Below, piece after piece: positions 18,967 through 26,188 of a DNA stretch of 64,000 nucleotides (position 1 is its first letter; each line of letters opens with the position of its first letter). The DNA lies in the NCBI RefSeq assembly GCF_003390915.1, contig NZ_QMEM01000003.1, positions 1 through 64,000 of the forward strand, read 5' to 3'. The translations under genes were made by a program, and so were the position numbers. Source of the DNA: Lewinella sp. IMCC34183 (lineage in GTDB: Bacteria; Bacteroidota; Bacteroidia; Chitinophagales; Saprospiraceae). Below the pieces are notes generated by a model. It was not told the origin of the DNA, made no database searches, and saw only the letters and a program-made list of their open reading frames with translations.

Positions 18967-20760
18967 GTGCGCCCCCTCCAACCGTTCGTTTTCCTTCCCC
19001 TGCTGTGGCTCTGTCTGGTGGGTTGCCGCAGCGCCCTGGTCTTTACCGACCCCGACCTACAGAAGTGGGAAAAGCTTACCCTGGACTTTGCGGGCCCAAG
19101 CACTTCGGAAACCGCCGCGGACAATCCCTTCGTCAATTACCGCCTCGACGTCACCTTCACCCAGGGGGAGTACAGCATCACCGTGCCGGGCTTCTACGCC
19201 GCCGACGGGCGGGCCGCGGAAACGTCCGCTATTGGCGGCAGCGTATGGCGGGTACGCTTCCGCCCCGACCGTACGGGGGAATGGTCCTATACGGCCCGCC
19301 TCGCGCGGGGCGACAGCATTTACCTGCAGAACGCCGAAAGCGGGCGGACGGTGGAGCGCTACACGGGGGCCTTCTTCGTCGGCGACCCCGCGCCCGGGGA
19401 GACAGGCCGCCTGATCCGCGACCACCCCCGGTATTTGCGGTGGGCTGAAACGGGGGACTACTTCATCAAGACCGGCGTGGACAGTCCCGAAAACTTGCTG
19501 GGGTACGCCGACTTCAACAATACGTACCGCCACGACAGCACCTTCCGGGCGGGGGAAAGCTCGACCTCCGGCCTGCACCGGTTCGCGCCCCACGTGGCCG
19601 ATCACCGGCCGGGTGACCCCAGCTGGCAGGGAGGTAAGGGGCGGGGCCTGATCGGCGGCATCAATTACCTGGCCTCCGTAGGGGTGAACAGCATCTACTT
19701 CCTGACCCTCAACATCGACGGCGACGGCAAGGACGTCTGGCCCTACACCGATCACCGCGAACGCTTCCGCTTCGACGTGAGCAAACTGGACCAGTGGGAG
19801 ATCGTCTTCGACCACGCCGACAGCCTTGGCATGATGCTCCACTTCGTCCTCAACGAGACCGAGAACGAAACGCTGCTGGACGGCGGTGATACCGGTCCGC
19901 AACGAAAGCTCTACTTCCGGGAACTCGTCGCCCGCTTCGGACACCACCGCGCCGTAACCTGGAACCTCGGCGAGGAGAACGGCCCCAACGACTGGTCGGG
20001 CGCCTACCAGTCGACCGCGCAGCAACGCGACGTCCTGGCCTGGTTCGCCGCCAACGACCCCTACCGCAGCTATACCGTGCTGCATACTCACCCCGGGGAG
20101 GCGGCCTTCACCGCGATCTACGAACCGCTGCTCGGCAACCGCGACCTCGGGGGACTGGCCCTGCAACTGGGCGACCCCTACACGGCCAATGCGGTGACCG
20201 AGCGGTGGCTGCAGCGGTCGGCCGCGGCGGGCGCCCCCTGGATCATGACCCTCGACGAGGTAGGCCCCTGGTGGCGTGGACTGGATCCCGACGCCGCCAC
20301 CCCGAATAACCAGGACAGTCTCCGTGCCCTGACCCTCTGGGGCAACCTGCTGGCGGGCGGAGCGGGGGTGGAATGGTACTTCGGCGCCCGTAGCCCGCAC
20401 AACGACCTCAACTTAGAAGACTGGCGCAGCCGCGACCGCGCCTACCGCTGGTCGGCCCACGCCCGGCAATTCTTTCACGACCACCTGCCCTTCTGGGACA
20501 TGGAGGCCCACAACGAGCTCACGGGCGGCGCCGAGTTCTGCTTCACCAACCCCGGCGAGGTATACGCCGTCGGCCTGCCCTTCGGTCAGCCGGCTACCCT
20601 CGACCTGAGCGGGGCGGGCGGGGAATACATGGTGCAGTGGTTCAACCCCCGGACGGGCGAACTGGAGGACGTGGGCGAACTGGTACACGCCGAGGACGGC
20701 GAGGTGGAACTGGTACCGCCCGGCACGGGCGACTGGGTGGCGGTACTGAAGCGCCGCTGA
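18967..20760 (+). CDS. DUF5060-type glycoside hydrolase-like lipoprotein
   Basis: A 597-residue surface or periplasmic lipoprotein (lipobox LVGC, Cys20). Residues ~30-140 are a DUF5060-like beta-sandwich (WEKLTLDFAGPSTSE, VWRVRFRPDRTGEWSY). A TIM-barrel of clan-A appearance follows with candidate catalytic acids in WNLGEENGPNDW near 333 and MTLDEVGPWWRG near 428. A C-terminal beta domain (YMVQWFNPRTGELEDVG) resembles the putative collagen-binding domain common in this family. The substrate is unknown; related proteins act on plant or algal glycans. The start is GTG at 18967; no ATG precedes the signal peptide. It converges with the GT2 gene. Confidence 0.75.
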   Translation: MRPLQPFVFLPLLWLCLVGCRSALVFTDPDLQKWEKLTLDFAGPSTSETAADNPFVNYRLDVTFTQGEYSITVPGFYAADGRAAETSAIGGSVWRVRFRPDRTGEWSYTARLARGDSIYLQNAESGRTVERYTGAFFVGDPAPGETGRLIRDHPRYLRWAETGDYFIKTGVDSPENLLGYADFNNTYRHDSTFRAGESSTSGLHRFAPHVADHRPGDPSWQGGKGRGLIGGINYLASVGVNSIYFLTLNIDGDGKDVWPYTDHRERFRFDVSKLDQWEIVFDHADSLGMMLHFVLNETENETLLDGGDTGPQRKLYFRELVARFGHHRAVTWNLGEENGPNDWSGAYQSTAQQRDVLAWFAANDPYRSYTVLHTHPGEAAFTAIYEPLLGNRDLGGLALQLGDPYTANAVTERWLQRSAAAGAPWIMTLDEVGPWWRGLDPDAATPNNQDSLRALTLWGNLLAGGAGVEWYFGARSPHNDLNLEDWRSRDRAYRWSAHARQFFHDHLPFWDMEAHNELTGGAEFCFTNPGEVYAVGLPFGQPATLDLSGAGGEYMVQWFNPRTGELEDVGELVHAEDGEVELVPPGTGDWVAVLKRR

Positions 20761-20767
20761 GGCGGCC

Positions 20768-21481
20768 CTACCGGAAGCGCAGGCTGAGCACCCCGAATAC
20801 CGCTTCCTTGATGATCGACTTGTGCATCTTGCTATTGCCGGCGATGCGGTCGGTAAAGACGATGGGTACCTCCACGATGGTGAAGCCCATTTCCCGGGCC
20901 GTGTACTTCATTTCGATCTGGAAGGCGTAGCCGATAAAGCGGATCTCGTCGAAGTTCATCCGCTCCAGCACCGGGCGGGTGTAGCACATGAAGCCCGCGG
21001 TGGGGTCCTTGACCGGCATACCCGTAACGACCCGGGTGAAGACGCTGGCCCCGTAGGAGAGGATGATGCGGTCCAGCGGCCAGTTTTTGACGCTTCCGCC
21101 CTTGGTGTAGCGGCTGCCTACGGCTACGTCGGCCGGCCCGTCGTGGCAGGCCGCGCGCAGGCGGATCAGGTCGGCGGGGGTATGGCTGAAGTCCGCGTCC
21201 ATCTCGAAGAAGTAGCGGTAATTCTCGGCGCGCTTCAGGCCCCAGCGGAAGCCATCCAGGTAGGCCGTGCCAAGACCAAGCTTACCGGCGCGTTCGAGCA
21301 GGTGCAGCCGGTCGGGGTAGCGCAGTTGCAGCTCCCGGACTACGGCGGCCGTGCCGTCGGGCGAGCCGTCGTCGACGACGAGCAGGTGGAAGGGCTGCGA
21401 CAGACCAAATACCGTATCCACCATCCGCGTTATGTTCTCGCGTTCGTTGTAGGTGGGAATGATGACCAGGCTATCGCTCAA
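20768..21481 (-). CDS. family 2 glycosyltransferase, polyprenol-phosphate mannosyltransferase type
   Basis: A 237-residue single-domain GT-A enzyme expected to move a sugar from GDP- or UDP-sugar to polyprenyl phosphate at the inner membrane. Motifs are VIIPTYNERENI at residue 6, VVDDGSPDGT near 35, the metal-binding MDADFSH near 95, and SRYTKGGSVKNWPLDRIILSYGA typical of DPM1-like proteins. It has no C-terminal membrane helices, unlike the longer ArnC/GtrB forms. The start is a TTG at 21481, supported by the -7 box 20 nt upstream and by the absence of an ATG. The gene is monocistronic. Confidence 0.88.
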   Translation of the reverse strand: MSDSLVIIPTYNERENITRMVDTVFGLSQPFHLLVVDDGSPDGTAAVVRELQLRYPDRLHLLERAGKLGLGTAYLDGFRWGLKRAENYRYFFEMDADFSHTPADLIRLRAACHDGPADVAVGSRYTKGGSVKNWPLDRIILSYGASVFTRVVTGMPVKDPTAGFMCYTRPVLERMNFDEIRFIGYAFQIEMKYTAREMGFTIVEVPIVFTDRIAGNSKMHKSIIKEAVFGVLSLRFR

Positions 21482-21501
21482 GAAGATTAGAATTGAGCGG
21501 C

Positions 21502-21509
21502 CAAAGATA
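21502..21509 (-). promoter_or_regulatory. -7 box TATCTTTG for the GT2 gene
   Basis: Exact TAnnTTTG on the minus strand, 20 nt upstream of the TTG start at 21481. Confidence 0.6.
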
Positions 21510-21519
21510 GGACAGCCTT

Positions 21520-22365
21520 ATGATAGATGTAAGCCGCCAGGATATGGCCGGAGGAAAGTCACGCCGCGCCGGACTGGCCGCCCTGCTGCTGTGGCTATCC
21601 GGGGTGGTCCTCGGCCAGGGGGCCATCAGTGGCTTCCCCGTGGCTGAGGGGGAGGTTTCCGTAGCCCCCGCCTGGAGCGTCGAGCGCTATTCCGAATACT
21701 TCGGCCCCGACGGTACGGTCGAGGACCGTGACGTACGGACGCTCAGCTACAGCCTCTTCGTGGAAGCCGGCATGAACGAGCAGACCGCCCTCGTTGCTAC
21801 CCTACCCTACCTGCGTACCAACGACGACCCCGGCAGCCTGCAGGACGCCAGTCTCTGGATCAAGTACCGCAACCTCGACCAGCGCACCCCCGCGGGCGCC
21901 CACCGGGTATTCACCGCCGTAGGCCTCAGCTTTCCGGTCGGAAATTATGCGACCAGCGGCCCGACGGCCATCGGGCAGCGGGCGTCCGTCTTTCAGGGGA
22001 GGCTGGTGTACCAGTACCAATTCGATAGCGGATTCTTCCTGCACGCCCAGTCGGGCATCGATTTCCAGTTCGCCCCGGAGAGCCGCGCCAACTGGCCGCT
22101 CCTGCTCCGTAGCGGCTACGGCACCCGCTACTACTACTTCGAGGGGTGGCTCGAATTCGTTACTACCCTCGAGCCCGGACCGGCCGTTCGCTCCGCCACC
22201 GCCGGCACGGGCAGCAGCTGGCGGCGCGTGGGCGGTACTCTCTACGTACCCCTGCTTCCGTGGGCGGGCCTGGTCGGCGGGGGCGCCTACGTGCTGGGCG
22301 GGGAGTACATCGGCCGGAGTACCCGGTACAATCTGGGGATGGTGGTGAAACTTGTCCCGAAGTGA
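21520..22365 (+). CDS. outer-membrane beta-barrel protein, unknown function
   Basis: A 281-residue protein with an N-terminal signal peptide (AGLAALLLWLSGVVLGQGA, ending near residue 34) and then many alternating amphipathic strands (TLSYSLFVEAGMNEQTALVATLPYL, RVFTAVGLSFPVGNY, VYQYQFDSGFFLHAQSGIDFQF). It ends in YNLGMVVKLVPK. The pattern fits a transporter-like barrel of the meta-pathway (MetA) type, but substrate and family are uncertain. The first in-frame ATG (21520) adds a hydrophilic tail; the ATG nine residues on (21544, MAGGKSRRAG) is an alternative. A perfect hairpin lies five bases after the stop. Confidence 0.65.
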   Translation: MIDVSRQDMAGGKSRRAGLAALLLWLSGVVLGQGAISGFPVAEGEVSVAPAWSVERYSEYFGPDGTVEDRDVRTLSYSLFVEAGMNEQTALVATLPYLRTNDDPGSLQDASLWIKYRNLDQRTPAGAHRVFTAVGLSFPVGNYATSGPTAIGQRASVFQGRLVYQYQFDSGFFLHAQSGIDFQFAPESRANWPLLLRSGYGTRYYYFEGWLEFVTTLEPGPAVRSATAGTGSSWRRVGGTLYVPLLPWAGLVGGGAYVLGGEYIGRSTRYNLGMVVKLVPK

Positions 22366-22369
22366 GATG

Positions 22370-22398
22370 CACATCCGATGTGGTCCACATCGGATGTG
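22370..22398. terminator. perfect 13-bp hairpin with ACATCCGATGT core
   Basis: CACATCCGATGTG (22370-22382), loop GTC, CACATCGGATGTG (22386-22398). It lies between two convergent genes so a bidirectional terminator is likely, though no T tract follows on either strand. The arm core recurs in the hairpin at 60853-60889. Confidence 0.6.
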
Positions 22399-22420
22399 GC
22401 TCGTATCCGGTGCCCCCGCC

Positions 22421-23167
22421 CTACCCGCTTACCCGACTGTTGAGGATCTCCGCCACGTGCATCACCCGTAGCGGCAGCTTTTCCCGCCGAATCAGCCCCT
22501 CCATGTGCATCAGGCACGACATGTCGCCACTCGTGATCACCTCAGCGTCGTGCCGCAGGTGGTCGGCGATCCGGTCGCGGCCCATCTTGGTGGACAGTTC
22601 CGGCTGGTTGACGCTGAACGTGCCCCCGAAGCCGCAGCACTCGTCCACGCGGTCCAGCGGCACCAGTTCCACCCCCTCTACCATGTCGAGCAGGTAGCGG
22701 TAGTAGCTGAAGTCGGCCCCGACGCGCTCCGATCCCGAGCCGAGCCGTAGTCCCCGCAGGCCGTGGCAGCTGTTGTGTATGCCTACCCGGGCGGGGAAGC
22801 GGGCGCCTTGCAGTTCCTTCACCCCGACTACGTTGACCAGAAAATCGGCAAGCTCGAAGGTGCGTTCCCGCACGGAGCGCACCGCCTCACTGTCCTCCAG
22901 CACGTCGTAGTGGTGGTTGATGTGGTACACGCAGCTGCCCGAGGGGCACACCACGTAGTCAAAGTGGCCGAAGGTCTCGACGAAGTGCGCGTAGATCGGC
23001 CGGGCCTCCTGCTCCATCCCGCTGTTGGCCAGGGGCTGTCCGCAGCAGGTCTGCTCCCGCGGGTACACCACCGTACAGCCCAATCGCTCCAGCAGCTGCA
23101 GGGTGGCGATGCCCGCCTTAGGGTAGAACTGGTCGATGTAACAGGGAATGAAGAGGCCTACGGTCAT
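22421..23167 (-). CDS. LutA/LldE-like iron-sulphur oxidoreductase subunit
   Basis: A 248-residue cytoplasmic protein with two cysteine-rich CCG domains: EQTCCGQPLANSG with CPSGSC in the first half, and HNSCHGLRGL with DECCGFGGTFSV and SGDMSCLMH in the second. This arrangement is that of the LutA/LldE subunit of L-lactate dehydrogenase complex LutABC, or of a GlpC/HdrB-like subunit. LutB and LutC are not adjacent here, so its partner must be encoded elsewhere or it acts in another redox complex. It lies 75 nt downstream of the RavA-type gene on the same strand. Confidence 0.85.
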   Translation of the reverse strand: MTVGLFIPCYIDQFYPKAGIATLQLLERLGCTVVYPREQTCCGQPLANSGMEQEARPIYAHFVETFGHFDYVVCPSGSCVYHINHHYDVLEDSEAVRSVRERTFELADFLVNVVGVKELQGARFPARVGIHNSCHGLRGLRLGSGSERVGADFSYYRYLLDMVEGVELVPLDRVDECCGFGGTFSVNQPELSTKMGRDRIADHLRHDAEVITSGDMSCLMHMEGLIRREKLPLRVMHVAEILNSRVSG

Positions 23168-23242
23168 GATCGGGGGGTTAGACCACGAAAGGTAACAGTC
23201 GCCGGCCGGGAGGGCATCCGGTATTGTCCTGCTTCCCCGCTA

Positions 23243-24808
23243 TCACCCCTCCGCCGAGTATTCGAACTGCAGCTTTTCCAGTTGCAGCAGGAGCCCGGCG
23301 AGCGCTTCGCGGACCTCGTCCAGGTTGGCGGATACGACCCGGGCGTAGTCGGCATCCACGAAGAGGTGATCGGCGATGCCCGCCAGCTGCGCGGGGCCGT
23401 GGTCGGCGATGGCCGCTTGCTGCTCTTCCAGGTAGGTACGGAGTTTGGTGGCCCGGTCGTCCCAAAATTCCCGGAGGATACGGTGCGGTGCCTTGCGGAT
23501 CACCTCGTGGCGCTCGGTGAGCCGCGTCTTGAGACGAAAGACCGTATCCGTACCGTTGAAGTTCACCTCGATGGTGTTCTCCCGCGGCCCCTTGCGGCCC
23601 CGGATGCGGTTGACGAGGTTGCGGTCCTCGTCGTAAAAATTCACGCTGCTGTAGTCCGCGTCGCTGAGCCCGCGAAACTGCTCGATGGTGACCAGCACGC
23701 CCCGGAACTGGCTCAGGTCCTTCTCCAGTTCGTAGTAGCTCTCCTGTACCGGCAGCAGCTGCTCTTCCTCGTGGGTGAGCTTGATGCGGGTCTCCTCGTG
23801 GACGTCGGCGGCGAACTCCCGGATCTCCTTCTTCAGGTTGCCCAGGTTGACGGCCACCGAGTAGCCGTGCTTGCGCACCGCGTCGACGATCATCTCCCGG
23901 ATGGTCTCGCGCTGTTCGGGCCCGTTCCACAGGCAGTGCTCGAGCAGGAAGCAGTCCATCAGGTTTACCCGCCCGCGGCCGTGCAGGAAGGCGCTGGTGC
24001 GCAGCAGGCGCACGGCTTTCTTCCAGCGGCGGTCGTAGATCAGCAGCGGACTGGCCGCGTGGTTGGGCTGGGCGTTATACTGCTCGATCTTGTAGAGCAG
24101 CAGCTGCAGGGTATTGAGCACTTCGGCGGGCACCTCCACGGCGTCGATCTCGCCGGACCAGCGGTCGAGCTCTTCCTCGCTGAGTTTGGTCGCTTCGGGG
24201 ATGTTATCCTCGTAGACGTCCTGGGTATCCACCACCATCTTCACGAAGTTGCGGTACTCGCTGATCTTGCCGAGCTCCAGCCGCACCAGGAAGCGGTCCC
24301 AGATCGGGGCCAGGTTGGCGCTGCGGGGCGGCAGCTCGTTGCTGGCGGTGATGATGCCGCGGATGTTCACCTTCAGGTCCTCCTCCCCGTTGCGGTAGAT
24401 CTTCTCGTTGAGGATGGTCAGCAGGGCGTTCTGGATGGCGGGGCCGGCTTTCCAGATCTCGTCGAGAAATACGATGTTGGCGCCCGGCAGGTAGCGATCG
24501 GTGAGGCGCTCGTACTTGTCCTCGTCGCGCAATTTCTTGATGGAGATGGGGCCGAAGACCTCGTCGGGGGTCGAGAACTTAGACATCAGGTACTCGAAGC
24601 TCACCCCGTCGCGGAAGGCGTACTTGAGGCGGCGGGCGATGAGGCTCTTCCCGACGCCCGGGGGGCCGAGCAGGAAGATGCTCTCCCCGGCGACGGCCGT
24701 CAGCAGGGAGAGGCCCATGGCGTGGTCGCGCTCGTAGAGGCCGGCCGTGAGGGCCTGGAGGAGCGCCTCGGTGCGGAGCCGGAGGTCTTGTGCGCGGGTT
24801 GCGGTCAT
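23243..24808 (-). CDS. ravA: MoxR-family AAA+ ATPase, RavA type
   Basis: A 521-residue ATPase of the MoxR/RavA group, thought to act as a chaperone-like remodeller with a von Willebrand-factor protein (ViaA). The AAA+ module occupies residues ~1-320, with Walker [11 protein letters not shown] near 46-55, Walker B IVFLDEIWKAG near 111, ASNELPP sensor 1 near 155 and WDRFLVRLELG. The C-terminal part contains the RavA-like helical and beta insert (EVNFNGTDTVFRLK). No viaA/VWA gene is adjacent within this window, which is unusual. The start is ATG 24808. It may be cotranscribed with the LutA-like gene. Confidence 0.85.
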   Translation of the reverse strand: MTATRAQDLRLRTEALLQALTAGLYERDHAMGLSLLTAVAGESIFLLGPPGVGKSLIARRLKYAFRDGVSFEYLMSKFSTPDEVFGPISIKKLRDEDKYERLTDRYLPGANIVFLDEIWKAGPAIQNALLTILNEKIYRNGEEDLKVNIRGIITASNELPPRSANLAPIWDRFLVRLELGKISEYRNFVKMVVDTQDVYEDNIPEATKLSEEELDRWSGEIDAVEVPAEVLNTLQLLLYKIEQYNAQPNHAASPLLIYDRRWKKAVRLLRTSAFLHGRGRVNLMDCFLLEHCLWNGPEQRETIREMIVDAVRKHGYSVAVNLGNLKKEIREFAADVHEETRIKLTHEEEQLLPVQESYYELEKDLSQFRGVLVTIEQFRGLSDADYSSVNFYDEDRNLVNRIRGRKGPRENTIEVNFNGTDTVFRLKTRLTERHEVIRKAPHRILREFWDDRATKLRTYLEEQQAAIADHGPAQLAGIADHLFVDADYARVVSANLDEVREALAGLLLQLEKLQFEYSAEG

Positions 24809-24840
24809 GCGGGGGTAACGGCGGGGCCGCCGAATGGGTT

Positions 24841-24915
24841 GGGGGAAAACACAAGAACGGCTTCCGGAGCCTAGTGTCCGAAAGCCGTTCGCGGGACGGG
24901 AAGCCGAGGCTTCCC
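24841..24915 (-). terminator. double hairpin terminator downstream of rpsU
   Basis: First stem GGGAAGCC/GGCTTCCC at 24898-24915. The second is a 14-bp stem with one mismatch, 24855-24868 pairing with 24877-24890, followed on the minus strand by the T-rich TTGTGTTTT. It probably ends the bS21 transcript and insulates ravA. Confidence 0.7.
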
Positions 24916-24929
24916 CCGGTGACGAGAAC

Positions 24930-25118
24930 TTACTTCTCGCCGTATTTCTCGAGGCGGTATTCCGCCTTCAGCTTCTCTTTCCGGCGCTTGACGCTGGGCT
25001 TGGTGAACTCACGGCGGTTGCGCAGCTCGCGGATCACACGGGTATTGATAGACTTGCGCTTGTAGCGCTTCAGGGCGCGGTCGATGTTTTCGCCCTCACG
25101 TACATTGATAATTAGCAT
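24930..25118 (-). CDS. rpsU: 30S ribosomal protein bS21
   Basis: A 62-residue basic protein of the small ribosomal subunit platform. The opening MLIINVREGENIDRALKRYKRK and the later REFTKPSVKRRKEKLKAEYR are the Bacteroidota form of bS21. In Bacteroidota this protein helps sequester the anti-Shine-Dalgarno end of 16S rRNA, consistent with the weak SD sequences in this window. It has its own consensus promoter and a double terminator, so it is probably monocistronic. Confidence 0.95.
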   Translation of the reverse strand: MLIINVREGENIDRALKRYKRKSINTRVIRELRNRREFTKPSVKRRKEKLKAEYRLEKYGEK

Positions 25119-25147
25119 TAAGCGTTGCTGTTTTTAGAATTGGAGCG

Positions 25148-25178
25148 CAAAGGTACGGACTATTTCTTGATCGCGCAA
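25148..25178 (-). promoter_or_regulatory. rpsU promoter (TTG-20-TACCTTTG)
   Basis: On the minus strand TTG (25178-25176) is followed after 20 nt by TACCTTTG (25155-25148). The -33 element lies inside the 3' end of the upstream gene. Leader about 25 nt. Confidence 0.75.
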
Positions 25179-25468
25179 GCCATTTCGAGGATGGTCCGCC
25201 CGGCTTCGGTGCGGTACTGCAGTTTTTCCACGTCTACCCGGCGCAGCAGGGCTTTGGGGTCAGGTGCGGCCGTCTTTTCCGTCGGGGTGCTGTCGTAGGG
25301 GGCGGGGGCAGCGGCGGGCGCGGACGCGGGTGCGGTGACGAGCTGGGCGATGAGCTCGTGCAAGCCCAGGTTAACCAGGTCGTCGGAGACGGCGAAAGTA
25401 CCCTCCACGCGACTGCCCTCGAGGTCGGCAAAGTCGGTGTTCATCAGGTGTTGCAGGACGGGGTGCAT
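25160..25468 (-). CDS. small protein with Ala/Pro linker, unknown function
   Basis: A 102-residue protein that I do not recognise. A first domain (MHPVLQHLMNTDFADLEGSRVEGTFAVSDDLVNLGLHELIAQLV, ~45 residues) is joined by an alanine/proline-rich linker to a C-terminal helix-rich segment (DPKALLRRVDVEKLQYRTEAGRTILEMACAIKK). It follows the gene at 25471 with a gap of two bases, so the two are cotranscribed and may form a complex. The rpsU promoter overlaps its 3' end. No signal peptide. Confidence 0.65.
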   Translation of the reverse strand: MHPVLQHLMNTDFADLEGSRVEGTFAVSDDLVNLGLHELIAQLVTAPASAPAAAPAPYDSTPTEKTAAPDPKALLRRVDVEKLQYRTEAGRTILEMACAIKK

Positions 25469-25470
25469 AC

Positions 25471-25998
25471 TTATTCGGCTTTAAGGTGTAGGTCGAGAAT
25501 GAGTCGGTTGGCTTCGCTTTTGACGGACAGCAATTGTACGAGCGGTACCAGTTGCTGGTACCCCAGATCGGTCATCAGCGCGGGTACGTGCAGGCGCAGG
25601 TAGTTGCTGGTCAGCTCCACGCCCTTGGGCAGCTTGCTCTCGATCATCCCCTGCAGCAGGCTGATGAGCGAGCGGTCGAGGAAGCCCAGCCCGTCCTTAA
25701 TATCGAAGCGGAGCCACGGCTGGTCAGGAAAGCTGACGGGCAGGCCGGGAGCGAAAAGGATCTGCCGCGAGACCGTCCCGAGAACCGGGGCCTGTGCCTT
25801 GACGAAGACGCGGAAGCAATTGCGGGCGTTGGGGTCGATCAGCAGCTCCCGCACCGGCGTGTTGGCCGGGCGCGCGGCCAGCAGCTCGTTGAGGAGAGCC
25901 CGGGTGAGCGGCAGGGTGATGCGCAGATCCGTACCCGCCAGGGCGGCGGAGGGGTTATCGAGGGCGGCGGCGACCAGGTTGGCGGGAAAGGCGGACAT
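25471..25998 (-). CDS. unknown protein, first gene of a two-gene unit
   Basis: A 175-residue soluble protein without a recognised family. It contains RITLPLTRALLNELLAARPANTPVRELLIDPNARNCFRVFVKAQAPVLGTVSRQILFAPGLP and a later FLDRSLISLLQGMIESKLPKGVELTSNYLRLHVPAL segment, which reads as an alternating alpha/beta domain. It shares a theme with its downstream partner (short LxLHEL/LxLHV motifs). No membrane segment, lipobox or catalytic motif was seen. ATG start at 25998. Confidence 0.65.
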   Translation of the reverse strand: MSAFPANLVAAALDNPSAALAGTDLRITLPLTRALLNELLAARPANTPVRELLIDPNARNCFRVFVKAQAPVLGTVSRQILFAPGLPVSFPDQPWLRFDIKDGLGFLDRSLISLLQGMIESKLPKGVELTSNYLRLHVPALMTDLGYQQLVPLVQLLSVKSEANRLILDLHLKAE

Positions 25999-26188
25999 GC
26001 TCCGTGAACGCCGTTCGGCGGCCGGAGTTCGGGCGGTCCCGGCGGCCGATCGCTCCCCGCACTCAGGGCCGGCGGGGCCGAACTCTATGGTTCCCCCCGT
26101 TTATTCGACGATTCGGGTACTTACCTCTATCCTTTTTCTGAACGGACTTCGGCAACGCTCGGTTATACCTAGTGTAACCCCCGTACCT

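Noticed and set aside
22763-24874. A 703-codon plus-strand open frame antisense to the LutA-like and RavA genes
   Set aside because: It mirrors the opposite strand of well-recognised genes, is low-complexity (V, L, H, D, G rich) and has no family-like sequence; such long antisense frames are expected in GC-rich DNA.
25604-26188. A longer N-terminus for the TonB-type barrel (frame open from 25604)
   Set aside because: That stretch is antisense to the gene at 25471 and reads as S/R-rich noise; a clear signal peptide starts at 26189.
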